Positions 16,198-24,981 of a stretch of 64,000 nucleotides of DNA are shown here, piece by piece (positions within the stretch are counted from its first letter, which is position 1; every line of letters begins with the position of its first letter). The notes under the pieces were generated by a model that had not been told where the DNA came from, made no database searches, and was given only the letters and a program-made list of their open reading frames with translations. Position numbers and translations under genes: made by a program. Source of the stretch: Lacicoccus qingdaonensis (GTDB lineage Bacteria > Bacillota > Bacilli > Staphylococcales > Salinicoccaceae); contig NZ_FNFY01000003.1 of the NCBI RefSeq assembly GCF_900101075.1, positions 62,001 through 126,000 of the forward strand, read 5' to 3'.

Positions 16198-16960
16198 CCT
16201 TGTCCTTTAAAATATCGTCATCGTTCGAATACAGCGAATCAATATAGTTTGGTATAAAAGTGCCGGGTCCGGCTGTGTTGTTCTCTCCCGCTGTCTCTGC
16301 ACAGAGGTTATAGTAGCTGACAGCATTTTCAACAGCGTTATTTACATCGTTATTTTTGGCGATGAATGCGAGTATGACAGCACCGAGAAGGCACCCGGAA
16401 CCTGTAATCCGACCCTGCAGCGGGTGACCGTTGTGAAGGGTGGATTTATGACCGTTTGCAACAACAGCATCCGTCTCACCCGTGACCAGAACCGGAATAT
16501 TGAACTTATCATATGAGGTTTCTGCTATTTTAAGAGCATCGCTGTCCTCAGTCGAATCCACACCGCGTGATGTACTTTCTCCACCTGACAGCGCGAGCAT
16601 CTCACTTCTGTTTCCTTTGATGAGCTGAATATCATATTTTTCTATCAGCTCATTCACAAGGTTCTTTCTGAAAGGTGATGCTCCATATCCGACAGGGTCC
16701 AGTACGACCGGGACATTATTTTTATTTGCCTGTGCAATCATTTCTGACATCAGCTCTTTTTTATGCATATCAGCTGTTCCAATGTTAATCAGCAGACCGT
16801 CTGCAACTTTCATCAGCGATTCTGCCTCTTCCTTTTCACCGCTCATGATCGGTGATGCGCCGAGTGCAATCATTCCGTTTGCAGTAAAATTTTTTACGAC
16901 GTCATTTGTGATACAGACCACCAGCGGTGGTGTCTCGCGTATACTTTTTATGAATGACAT
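16178..16960 (-). CDS. thiM: Hydroxyethylthiazole kinase
   Basis: Phosphorylates the thiazole alcohol in thiamine salvage. About 260 residues, ribokinase-like fold: VVCITNDVVKNFTANGMIALGASPIM near the N-terminus binds thiazole; VVLDPVGYGAS (about 103-113) and the GSGCLLGA anion hole near 208 hold ATP and the catalytic Cys region. I take ATG 16960, four bases after the thiD stop with AAGGGGAA as RBS, rather than the 16-codon longer form that would overlap thiD. The C-terminus overlaps thiE. Confidence 0.93.
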   Translation of the reverse strand: MSFIKSIRETPPLVVCITNDVVKNFTANGMIALGASPIMSGEKEEAESLMKVADGLLINIGTADMHKKELMSEMIAQANKNNVPVVLDPVGYGASPFRKNLVNELIEKYDIQLIKGNRSEMLALSGGESTSRGVDSTEDSDALKIAETSYDKFNIPVLVTGETDAVVANGHKSTLHNGHPLQGRITGSGCLLGAVILAFIAKNNDVNNAVENAVSYYNLCAETAGENNTAGPGTFIPNYIDSLYSNDDDILKDKVVKSHE

Positions 16961-16964
16961 AGTT

Positions 16965-17765
16965 TTATAATTCCCCTTTATATGCAAAATGGTTGACCGG
17001 TCCGTCACCTCTGCCGATTTCCGGAGTTTCCTGGATGGCTTTGGTAATATAATTTTTACCGGTGTGGAATGCCTCTTTCAATGTTTTCCCTTTAGCAAGC
17101 TCTGCAGTGATGACAGCTGAAAATGTGCATCCTGTCCCGTGGGTGTGATGTGTATCCACTCTGTCGGAAGAAAGGCTGGTTTCACTGTCTTTTTCAAAAA
17201 GATAATCGACAGCCGCCCCTTTCAGATGACCACCTTTTATGATGACACTTTTCACGCCGATTTCTTCGATAAACACTTTCGCTGCTTTCCTCACATCTTC
17301 CTCGTTTTCGATATCGACACCTGTAAGTTTCTCAGCTTCCATGATATTGGGTGTTACCGTCAAAGCCGCAGGAAGAAGTTCATCTCTCAAATAGTCTATA
17401 GCATCCTCACTGATCAGGTTGTGCCCGGATGTAGAAATCATTACCGGATCGATGACAAGCGGCATTTCATATTTTGTAACATATTTCTTCAAAACCCTCA
17501 TCATCTCTTCGGTCGCAATCATACCACTTTTCATCGCATGGGGCATTTCATCTGAAAATATACTTTCAAGCTGTGCTTTTAGAAAGTCAGCCGGTACGTT
17601 GAAGACGTCCTGTACACCCATCGTATTTTGAGCAGTGAGTGAAGTGACGGCCGACATGCCGTAAACTTCTCTTGAATGAAAAGATTTAATATCTGCTAGT
17701 ACTCCTGCTCCGCCTGTAGGGTCGGTTCCTGCAACCGTCAGAGCAATCGGTAGGCTTTCTGTCAT
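16965..17765 (-). CDS. thiD: Hydroxymethylpyrimidine / phosphomethylpyrimidine kinase
   Basis: Phosphorylates HMP twice to the diphosphate used by ThiE. 266 residues, ribokinase-like: the N-terminal AGTDPTGGAGVLADIKSF (13-30) binds HMP, DPVMISTSG (about 121-129) and THHTHGTGCTFSA (about 211-223) form the anion hole and ATP site. It is the first gene after the TPP riboswitch. In Staphylococcus aureus a tenA gene precedes thiD in this operon; none is present here, so thiaminase-type salvage is not encoded in this unit. Confidence 0.95.
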   Translation of the reverse strand: MTESLPIALTVAGTDPTGGAGVLADIKSFHSREVYGMSAVTSLTAQNTMGVQDVFNVPADFLKAQLESIFSDEMPHAMKSGMIATEEMMRVLKKYVTKYEMPLVIDPVMISTSGHNLISEDAIDYLRDELLPAALTVTPNIMEAEKLTGVDIENEEDVRKAAKVFIEEIGVKSVIIKGGHLKGAAVDYLFEKDSETSLSSDRVDTHHTHGTGCTFSAVITAELAKGKTLKEAFHTGKNYITKAIQETPEIGRGDGPVNHFAYKGEL

Positions 17766-17790
17766 TGTTCTTCATCCTTCCCTTTTCCAA

Positions 17791-17838
17791 TATAAAAAGC
17801 CCGTTTCCGGCAATACAATCATTGCAGAAGCGGGCTTA
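17791..17838 (-). terminator. TPP riboswitch terminator
   Basis: On the minus strand AAGCCCG...CGGGCTT with an inner TTGCAA/TTGCCG-type stem, followed by TTTTATAT, 25 bases before thiD. Confidence 0.85.
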
Positions 17839-17932
17839 GTAATATAAATAACAGCACACACCAAAAGAGCATCATAGTCTATAGAAATATATTTGGTTAG
17901 CTGTTTGATATTTATGTACTAAACCACTTCCT

Positions 17933-18030
17933 TACGCTAGAATTACCCAGATCAAGTCGAAGGGATCAGCACTTCCTGATGATTATTCATCAGAAATCTG
18001 CTATCTCAGCTAAATGCACCCCTAGTGGTA
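17933..18030 (-). promoter_or_regulatory. TPP riboswitch (THI element) upstream of thiDME
   Basis: On the minus strand the conserved blocks appear in order: CCACTAGGGGTGC, then CTGAGAT, a variable stem, TGATCCCTTCGACTTGATCT, and GGTAATTCTAGCGTAAGGAAGTGG. P1 is formed by CCACT with AGTGG. The known response is lowered expression when thiamine pyrophosphate is bound, here by termination at the hairpin about 100 bases downstream. The remaining 18031-18102 is AT-rich with no gene. Confidence 0.95.
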
Positions 18031-18102
18031 CTGTTATTTACTTAGTTTTATGATAAATGTGTAAAGCATGTAAGTCAACTGACAAGAATTTAAATATAAA
18101 GA

Positions 18103-18891
18103 TTATTCACTTTCTTTTATACGCCATGGGTGGCTGTAGATGTTAAATGAATTGCCTCTTACAAATCCGACTGCAGTAATGTTCAGATCGTGGGCCAGTT
18201 CTACAGCGAGATCCGTAGGCGCGGACTTGCTCAGAACGATGCCGACACCGATTTTAGCAGCTTTGGTCAAAACTTCAGATGAAATGCGTCCGCTGAACAC
18301 CAGAATCTTATCCCTTACAGAAATATTATTTTCAACACAGTAGCCGTACAGTTTATCCAGGGCGTTATGACGGCCGATATCACCACGGTGAACGACAGTG
18401 CCTTCAGGACTGCCAAGACTTGCATTGTGGATGCCGCCTGTTTCTTTGAAGATGGTACTCGTCGTCTGCATCTCTATCATCAGTCTGCTGATCTGCTCAG
18501 GAGTCAATGTCGTCTTACTCATCGATACTTTGGCTGTGTCCACATCATTCTGGAAGTAGAACTGACGGCTTTTACCGCAGCATGATCCGAGTATGCGTTT
18601 GGAGTATTGGAAGTGGTCTGTCGGAATCGATTTGTTCAGCTTTATATGACAAAATCCGCCTCTGTCATCGAGGTTGATGGACTGGATGTCCTTATAAGAT
18701 CTTATTGCGCCTTCAGACGCGAGGAAACCGATGACCAGCTCCTGCAGGTGTTCCGGAGAACAGACAAGAGTGGCAAACTCAATATCATTTATATAAATGG
18801 TCAACGGGAACTCTTCTGCGACTACATCATCTATATCGGAAAATTGTCCGTCCTCGTATCTGACAATTTTTCTGTGTGTCGTTATTTCCAT
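18103..18891 (-). CDS. fdhD: Formate dehydrogenase accessory sulfurtransferase FdhD
   Basis: FdhD carries sulfur from a cysteine desulfurase to the molybdenum cofactor of formate dehydrogenases. 262 residues with the family stretches ILGSCCGKSRQF (about 102-113, the mobile Cys loop), ETGGIHNASL (about 151-160), DIGRHNALDKLYG (172-184) and SGRISSEVLTKAAKIGV (about 201-217). The loop shows two adjacent cysteines rather than the CxxC of E. coli. It is divergent from the formate dehydrogenase-like gene at 19185, its obvious client. The start is ATG 18891 with a TGAGGTAATAAA context. Confidence 0.93.
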   Translation of the reverse strand: MEITTHRKIVRYEDGQFSDIDDVVAEEFPLTIYINDIEFATLVCSPEHLQELVIGFLASEGAIRSYKDIQSINLDDRGGFCHIKLNKSIPTDHFQYSKRILGSCCGKSRQFYFQNDVDTAKVSMSKTTLTPEQISRLMIEMQTTSTIFKETGGIHNASLGSPEGTVVHRGDIGRHNALDKLYGYCVENNISVRDKILVFSGRISSEVLTKAAKIGVGIVLSKSAPTDLAVELAHDLNITAVGFVRGNSFNIYSHPWRIKESE

Positions 18892-19184
18892 TTTATTACC
18901 TCATTAAAAATATTTTAGAAAAGATTTAAAAAAGAATATTATTGAAACAGTAATAAGCACAAGTGATATATTATAGCAAACATTTATAAATTATAATGAT
19001 AAATATATACAATGTAAATTTTTAAGCTCATATGACAAGGTCATTATATAAATAATCATTACCTCTTGATGACAAGGGTTCACAAAGTGTACAAGATAAA
19101 CCACAGACAGCTGAGTAAATATTCTTTTTAAACATATAAACTTAATGTATAATAAATATACTATTGATAAAAGGAGTGTCATTA

Positions 19185-21542
19185 ATGGGTAAAACTTTAC
19201 ACCCGGGTCCTATTAAAAAAACAAAAAAATGGGACACCAGTTTATGGGTCAGCCCTGTACCTTTTGGAATCACAAAAGTTAAACCAAGACATATTATAGA
19301 TTCAGCCAAAGTTGCATGGAAAAACAAAGATAACCTGAACTATGCAAAAAATATAATTTTAAAAGGTGTCTGTGACGGCTGTGCTTTAGGTGTGGGTGGT
19401 CTTCAGGACCAGACTTTAACAGGGCCGCACGTTTGTACGACACGTTTCAACGTCTTAAGACTGAATACGGCACCACCTATTGAACCGAAAATACTGCACC
19501 AGGATATCAATGAACTCAGAAAACTCGACTCTTCAGAACTGAGAGAACTCGGCCGTATCCCTTATCCGATGATCAGACGTAAAGGTGAAAACAAATTTAC
19601 GAGAATTTCATGGGACGAGGCAATGGGCACTATTGCCGACAAGATGAAAAAGCTTGATCCGAAGCAGTATGCATTTTACTTAACGAGCCGCGGGATCACA
19701 AACGAGTCATATTATGTGGCTGCCAAAACGGCGAGATACCTCGAGACCAACAACATAGACAACGCTTCAAGAATCTGTCACTCACCAAGTAAATCCGCAT
19801 TGAAACGTTCAGTGGGCGTCGGCGCCTCAACTTGTAACTATCAGGACTGGCTTGGTACGGACGTTTTGGTATTCTGGGGAAGCGTGGCTTCAAACGCGAG
19901 CCCGGTATCCACCAAGTATATGATGGAAGCTAAAAAGCGCGGTACTAAGATTATCGTGATCAACCCTTATAAAGAGCCTGCAATGGAAAACTACTGGGTG
20001 CCTTCAGTTCCAGAATCTGCATTATTCGGTACAAAACTTGCAGATGATTTCTATGAAGTGAACATCGGCGGAGACATTGCCCTGATGCATGGTGTCATGA
20101 AGCACTGGTTTGATATGGAAGAAGCGGTTGAAGGTTCAGCTGTGAATCATGAATTCGTCCGTGAACATGTCAACAACTATGAAGAACTGAGAGACAACGT
20201 TCAAAACCAGTCATGGGAAGAAATAGTGCAATCTTCAGGAATCAGTAAGGACAGAATCATTGAACTCAGTAACATGCTTGCACAATCCAAAAATGGTGTC
20301 ATGGTATGGGCGCTTGGACTTACAATGCACAAGCATGCAACAGATAACATTTCACAAGTTGCAAACCTTGCATTGCTGCGCGGATGGCTTGGAAGCAAGT
20401 ACAATGGTCTTATGCCGCTTCGTGGACACTCAAGTGTTCAGGGTTCAGGCGAGATGGGTGCAGATCCATTCTCATTACCAGGCGGGGACTATGATGAAGT
20501 GAACACTGAAAGAATTGAAAAAGTGTGGGACTTCGAATTGCCTAAATGGCCGGGAGACTCAGTCGGCGTAACGATTGAAAACGCAATGCTTCCTGAGGAT
20601 AACGAGAAAAAATTAAAGCTTTACTATATGTCAGGTGGTAATTTCCTTGAAACGATGCCGGATCCGGATTTCGTAAAAGATGCGCTTGAAAATCTGGACA
20701 TCCGTGTTCACCAGGATATCATCCTGAATACCTCGACGCTGCTAGATGCCAAAGAAGCGGTCGTTGTACTGCCGGCAAAAACACGTTATGAACAGGATGG
20801 CGGGGGACTGTCAACTTCAACCGAGAGAATGATCTATTTCTCCCCTGAAATTGAAGGAAACCGCAACCGTATTGCTGAGGCACGCAGTGAGTGGAAGATA
20901 TATATCGACCTCGCTAAACGTGTGAAGCCTGAAAATGCGCATCTGATCGACTTTAAATCCGGTCAGGAAATACGCAATGAGATTGCAGTGGCAAACCCTC
21001 AGTACGACGGTGTCCAGTACTTGAAGAAAGCCGGCGACGTATACCAGTACGGCGGTGCATGGTTATGTGAAGGCGGCGTATGTCCGACGCCGGACGGCCG
21101 TGGCAACCTGATCAGTATGGATATCCCGGATAACAATGCAAAAGCAGGGGAATTCAAACTCCTTATGCGCCGCGGAAAACAGTTCAACTCAATGGTCTAC
21201 GGCGACACTGACGCATTCAACCATATGGGGCGCTACAGTGTTCTGATGAGTGAGAACGATGCGTATAAACAAGGTCTTGAAGAAGGAGAAGCGGTTGTTC
21301 TGTACAATAAGAACGGCGTATTCCAGGGCTTTGTCCAGCACGCTGATATCAGGGACGGCAACGTTGGTGTCCACTTCCCTGAAGGAAACTACCTCGTTGA
21401 GAAAGGTATTTACGAAAACTTCGTTGAAATGCCTGACTATGTGACTGATATCAAAGTGGAGAAAGCAGACCACTTCAACGCAAATAAAGACCGTCAGTAT
21501 TATGAAAGACCAATCCCTGATTTAGAGGATAACCCTAACTAA
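19185..21542 (+). CDS. FdhF/YdeP family molybdopterin oxidoreductase
   Basis: A 785-residue protein from ATG 19185 (AAAGGAG, 9 bases upstream; a TTG at 19164 lies before that RBS). It has the bis-MGD oxidoreductase fold: an N-terminal Cys cluster (C63, C66, C84) that looks incomplete for a canonical 4Fe-4S site, and RICHSPS at 196-202, where Cys198 sits at the Mo-ligand position taken by selenocysteine in E. coli FdhF. The C-terminal MGD-binding domain starts with FKLLMRRGKQFNSMVYG. No NADH-binding or iron-sulfur partner subunit is adjacent, so the electron acceptor is unknown; members of this group are often called formate dehydrogenase without proof. A TATAAT at 19148-19153 is the probable -10. 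fdhD is divergent 290 bases away. Confidence 0.88.
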   Translation: MGKTLHPGPIKKTKKWDTSLWVSPVPFGITKVKPRHIIDSAKVAWKNKDNLNYAKNIILKGVCDGCALGVGGLQDQTLTGPHVCTTRFNVLRLNTAPPIEPKILHQDINELRKLDSSELRELGRIPYPMIRRKGENKFTRISWDEAMGTIADKMKKLDPKQYAFYLTSRGITNESYYVAAKTARYLETNNIDNASRICHSPSKSALKRSVGVGASTCNYQDWLGTDVLVFWGSVASNASPVSTKYMMEAKKRGTKIIVINPYKEPAMENYWVPSVPESALFGTKLADDFYEVNIGGDIALMHGVMKHWFDMEEAVEGSAVNHEFVREHVNNYEELRDNVQNQSWEEIVQSSGISKDRIIELSNMLAQSKNGVMVWALGLTMHKHATDNISQVANLALLRGWLGSKYNGLMPLRGHSSVQGSGEMGADPFSLPGGDYDEVNTERIEKVWDFELPKWPGDSVGVTIENAMLPEDNEKKLKLYYMSGGNFLETMPDPDFVKDALENLDIRVHQDIILNTSTLLDAKEAVVVLPAKTRYEQDGGGLSTSTERMIYFSPEIEGNRNRIAEARSEWKIYIDLAKRVKPENAHLIDFKSGQEIRNEIAVANPQYDGVQYLKKAGDVYQYGGAWLCEGGVCPTPDGRGNLISMDIPDNNAKAGEFKLLMRRGKQFNSMVYGDTDAFNHMGRYSVLMSENDAYKQGLEEGEAVVLYNKNGVFQGFVQHADIRDGNVGVHFPEGNYLVEKGIYENFVEMPDYVTDIKVEKADHFNANKDRQYYERPIPDLEDNPN

Positions 21543-21558
21543 ATCTTATGAATATTTC

Positions 21559-21590
21559 AGCCGGCCCGTGAGGTCGGCTTTTGTTATTAT
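21559..21590 (+). terminator. Intrinsic terminator
   Basis: AGCCGGCC / GGTCGGCT (8 bp, one G-U) with a CGTGA loop, followed by TTTGTTATT. Confidence 0.82.
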
Positions 21591-21676
21591 TATTGTTTTA
21601 TTGCACTATTCAAAATAATGTTTCTATGCTAATATATGAAAACGTTCTATATATTTTTTATTCAGGAGGGAAAGAT

Positions 21677-23023
21677 TTGGAGAAATCTCAATGGGGTTCT
21701 AAAATTGGTTTTATATTGGCTGCAGCCGGGTCTGCAATAGGGCTGGGAGCACTGTGGCGCTTTCCCTACATGACTGCTGAACATGGCGGCGGGGCGTTCC
21801 TGCTTATTTTCCTGCTGTTCACTTTAGTGGTCGGTTTACCATTATTATTATCAGAGTTCGTTATCGGACGTGCCGGCGGCCGGAATCCGATAGATAGTTT
21901 TGAATACCTGGGCGGTAAAAAATGGTTCCGCCTGTTTGGCTGGAGCGGTAACATAGCGGTTATTCTGCTTCTGTCATTTTACAGTGTCATCGGAGGCTGG
22001 ATATTACTTTATCTTTTCGTAGCTTTTATCAATACTGTCGGTATACTGCCGATTTCAGATTATGAAGGAATGTTTGGTCAGATTGTAACGAACCCGCTTT
22101 ACGTAATTCTTGGGCAGGGTGTATTCTTATTACTTACTGTTTTCATCGTTGCGCAAGGTGTACAAAAAGGGCTTGAACGTGCATCTAAAATAATGATGCC
22201 TTTATTATTCATTCTGTTTTTAATAATTATTATCCGTTCATTGACCTTGCCGAACGCAATGGAAGGGGTAGAATTCTTTTTAACGCCTTCATTTGAAAAT
22301 ATCAACGCCGAGGCTGTGCTTTATGCTTTGGGGCAGTCATTCTTCGCATTAAGTATCGGTGCGACGACAATGATCACATATGCGTCTTATCTGGATAATA
22401 CACATAACCTGACCAAGTCGGCACTTTATATTGTGCTTATGAATGTAACGATTTCGATCATGGCAGGGCTGGCAATATTCCCTGCGATTGCATCGTTTGA
22501 AATGGAAAATGTCTTCGGCCCGGGACTGATCTTTATTGTTCTGCCGCAGGTATTCAGCGAAATTGCTTTAGGTAATGTGTTCTATATTTTGTTCCTGATT
22601 GCATTTTTATTTGCAACGCTGACGTCGGCAATCTCCATGATTGAGATCAACGTGGCGAATGCGATTAAGGGCAATGAAAATAAGAGAAAAATCATGGCCT
22701 ATGTTTTTGGTCTGATCGTATTTATCGTAGGTATGCCATCTGCACTGTCTGAAGGTGTGCTGAATAATGTACAGTTCTTTGCGGGAACAATATTTGATAA
22801 TGTGGATTTTCTTGTATCGAATATGATCCTGCCACTGAACGCTCTCATTTCATCGATATTTGTCGGTTATATACTGGAGCATTCGGTCATTAGGAATCAG
22901 GTCGGTGTCAGAGAGAACAGTGCGATGTATCCATTGTTCAAGGCGTGGATTTTCCTGCTTAAATTCATATTGCCGATCATTATCGTTTTAGTGTTCATAA
23001 TGAACATTGTCAATTTCTTTTAA
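21677..23023 (+). CDS. Sodium-dependent neurotransmitter:sodium symporter family transporter
   Basis: A 448-residue membrane protein of the SNF/NSS family with about eleven to twelve spans. The family signature is at the N-terminus: GFILAAAGSAIGLGALWRFPY (8-28), the unwound TM1 that binds Na+ and substrate, followed by GGGAFLLIF. Relatives carry amino acids such as tryptophan, tyrosine or leucine. The substrate here is unknown. The start is TTG at 21677, 6 bases after CAGGAGGG; the frame is open upstream but without a better-placed start. It stands alone between two terminators. Confidence 0.88.
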   Translation: MEKSQWGSKIGFILAAAGSAIGLGALWRFPYMTAEHGGGAFLLIFLLFTLVVGLPLLLSEFVIGRAGGRNPIDSFEYLGGKKWFRLFGWSGNIAVILLLSFYSVIGGWILLYLFVAFINTVGILPISDYEGMFGQIVTNPLYVILGQGVFLLLTVFIVAQGVQKGLERASKIMMPLLFILFLIIIIRSLTLPNAMEGVEFFLTPSFENINAEAVLYALGQSFFALSIGATTMITYASYLDNTHNLTKSALYIVLMNVTISIMAGLAIFPAIASFEMENVFGPGLIFIVLPQVFSEIALGNVFYILFLIAFLFATLTSAISMIEINVANAIKGNENKRKIMAYVFGLIVFIVGMPSALSEGVLNNVQFFAGTIFDNVDFLVSNMILPLNALISSIFVGYILEHSVIRNQVGVRENSAMYPLFKAWIFLLKFILPIIIVLVFIMNIVNFF

Positions 23024-23037
23024 ATAATCACAAACAG

Positions 23038-23067
23038 GGTGTTAATCTTAAATGGTTAACACCTTTT
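23038..23067 (+). terminator. Intrinsic terminator
   Basis: GGTGTTAATC / GGTTAACACC (10 bp with one G-U) around TTAAAT, then TTTT. Confidence 0.85.
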
Positions 23068-23179
23068 CTATTTCTTCACAAGGATGTCGCCGTGATGCAT
23101 TTAGAGGGCGGGACCTGAAAAAAAAGAGATGAAGAAAAATCCTATACTGTGAAGTAGATTTTCCATATAATAATACAGA

Positions 23180-23196
23180 TGTCAGATAATCTGACA
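23180..23196. promoter_or_regulatory. GlnR/TnrA operator of glnRA
   Basis: TGTCA-GATAATC-TGACA exactly fits the TGTNA-N7-TNACA consensus. A TATAAT (23166-23171) lies just upstream, so the site would cover the transcript start. The known logic is GlnR repression of its own operon in nitrogen excess. Confidence 0.88.
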
Positions 23197-23254
23197 TCGA
23201 TTATGTATATGAAAAAAGTTGTGTTATTATTTTTTTATAGTTGGAGTGGTGCTC

Positions 23255-23584
23255 ATGAACAATGATAAAAATCGAAGAAGTACTCCCGTATTCCCAATGT
23301 CATCCGCGATGAAACTGACGGGTCTGACAGCACGACAAATACGCTATTATGAGACAAAAGGCCTGATTGTACCATCAAGGAGCGAAGGGAATCACCGTCA
23401 GTTTTCAATGAATGATCTTGAAAAACTGTTGACCATCAGAGAGTTGATGGAAAAAGGTTTTACAATGAAAAGGACTGGAGAGCTTCTGATTAAAGATGAG
23501 AATCACCCGGCTGAAGGCATTTTGAATTACAAGGAATTGAACAGGACACTGCCGAATCGTGGAGATTTATCAAGATTTTTCTAA
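23255..23584 (+). CDS. glnR: Nitrogen regulator GlnR (MerR family)
   Basis: A 109-residue MerR-fold repressor: FPMSSAMKLTGLTARQIRYYETKGLI (about 11-36) is the DNA-reading winged helix, and the short C-terminal tail ending LPNRGDLSRFF is the segment that in Bacillus GlnR senses feedback-inhibited glutamine synthetase. The start is ATG 23255 with TTGGAG upstream; a longer form from 23219 would add hydrophobic residues and has no RBS. It directly precedes glnA by 21 bases and has a perfect GlnR box in front, the standard autoregulated arrangement. Slightly shorter than the 120-135 residues common in the group. Confidence 0.94.
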   Translation: MNNDKNRRSTPVFPMSSAMKLTGLTARQIRYYETKGLIVPSRSEGNHRQFSMNDLEKLLTIRELMEKGFTMKRTGELLIKDENHPAEGILNYKELNRTLPNRGDLSRFF

Positions 23585-23605
23585 AAAGCAGAGGAGAGTG
23601 AATGG

Positions 23606-24943
23606 ATGAAGCACAATTACACAAGGGAAGACATCAAGCGCATAGCAGAAAGTGAAAACGTGAGATATATCAGACTGCAGTTTACTGATATACTGGGCAC
23701 AGTTAAAAATGTGGAAGTACCTTTAAGACAGCTGGATAAAGCGCTCGATGGCGAAATGATGTTTGATGGTTCTTCGATAGAGGGGTTTGTAAGAATCGAA
23801 GAATCAGATATGTATTTGAAACCTGATCTGGCGACATGGTCAATATTTCCATGGACTGCAGGCAAGGGAAAAGTCGCAAGATTGATATGTGATATCTACA
23901 CTGTTGATAATGAACCTTTTGAAGGGGATCCGCGAACAAATTTAAAAAGAGTATTGAAAGAAATGGAAGATATGGGCTATACTTCGTTCAACCTCGGACC
24001 TGAACCGGAATTCTTTTTATTTAAACTGGATGAAAATGGTCACCCGACAACCGAATTGAATGATCGGGGTGGCTATTTTGATCTAGCACCAACGGATTTA
24101 GGTGAGAATTGCCGACGTGATATCGTTCTTGAGCTTGAGGACATGGGTTTTGATGTTGAGGCCTCGCACCATGAGGTTGCAGAAGGTCAGCATGAAATCG
24201 ATTTTAAATATGAAGATGCTGTCAGTGCCTGTGACAATATACAGACCTTTAAACTCATTGTCAAAACAGTTGCCAGAAAGCATAATCTTCATGCGACATT
24301 CATGCCTAAGCCGCTTTATGGTCTCAATGGCAGCGGCATGCACTTCAATGTATCATTGTTCAAAGGAAAAGAGAATGCCTTTTATGATGAAAGTGATGAT
24401 ATGGGACTGAGTTCGGACATGCGCTATTTCATGGCCGGAATATTGAGGCATGCGAGAGGTTTTACTGCGGTCTGCAATCCGATTGTAAATTCATATAAGA
24501 GGCTTGTACCGGGTTACGAAGCGCCAAGCTATATTGCATGGAGCGGTAAAAACCGTTCACCGCTGCTCCGAATACCGTCATCCAGAAAATTATCGACAAG
24601 GGCTGAAGTACGTTCTGTCGATCCGGCGGCGAACCCATATCTTGCACTTGCCGTCATCTTGAAGTCAGGACTCGACGGCATTAAGAATAAAATGAACCTG
24701 CCGGAACCGGTTAATCTGAACCTGTATGAAATGACACGTGAAGAAAGGGAAGCGGTCGGGGTTGAAGATCTGCCGTCGACGCTGTATACAGCTCTTAAGG
24801 CTTTAAAAGAGGATGAAGTTGTCCAGGAGGCGCTCGGTCCTCACATATCAAGACAGTTTCACAGCAACAAAAGCATCGAGTGGGATATGTACCGCGCCCA
24901 GGTGTCAGATTGGGAAATCAAACAATATTTGAATCATTATTAA
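23606..24943 (+). CDS. glnA: Glutamine synthetase, type I-alpha
   Basis: Makes glutamine from glutamate, ammonia and ATP; a cytosolic dodecamer. 445 residues, lacking the adenylylation insert of type I-beta enzymes. Conserved stretches: [11 protein letters not shown] (50-60), the metal site GPEPEFFLF near 132, [12 protein letters not shown] near 195, [12 protein letters not shown] near 248, and [13 protein letters not shown] near 303. An Arg in the N-terminal part ([10 protein letters not shown] context, here [13 protein letters not shown]) corresponds to the feedback-inhibition region of Gram-positive GS. Second gene of glnRA; the RBS is AGAGGAGAG. Confidence 0.97.
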   Translation: MKHNYTREDIKRIAESENVRYIRLQFTDILGTVKNVEVPLRQLDKALDGEMMFDGSSIEGFVRIEESDMYLKPDLATWSIFPWTAGKGKVARLICDIYTVDNEPFEGDPRTNLKRVLKEMEDMGYTSFNLGPEPEFFLFKLDENGHPTTELNDRGGYFDLAPTDLGENCRRDIVLELEDMGFDVEASHHEVAEGQHEIDFKYEDAVSACDNIQTFKLIVKTVARKHNLHATFMPKPLYGLNGSGMHFNVSLFKGKENAFYDESDDMGLSSDMRYFMAGILRHARGFTAVCNPIVNSYKRLVPGYEAPSYIAWSGKNRSPLLRIPSSRKLSTRAEVRSVDPAANPYLALAVILKSGLDGIKNKMNLPEPVNLNLYEMTREEREAVGVEDLPSTLYTALKALKEDEVVQEALGPHISRQFHSNKSIEWDMYRAQVSDWEIKQYLNHY

Positions 24944-24945
24944 TA

Positions 24946-24981
24946 TAAAAAACCTGATTGAAAATCAATCAGGTTTTTTGC
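24946..24981. terminator. Bidirectional terminator (glnA / DUF4129 gene)
   Basis: AAAAAACCTGATTG / CAATCAGGTTTTTT with an AAAAT-type loop. It overlaps the last codons of the convergent membrane-protein gene. Confidence 0.92.
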
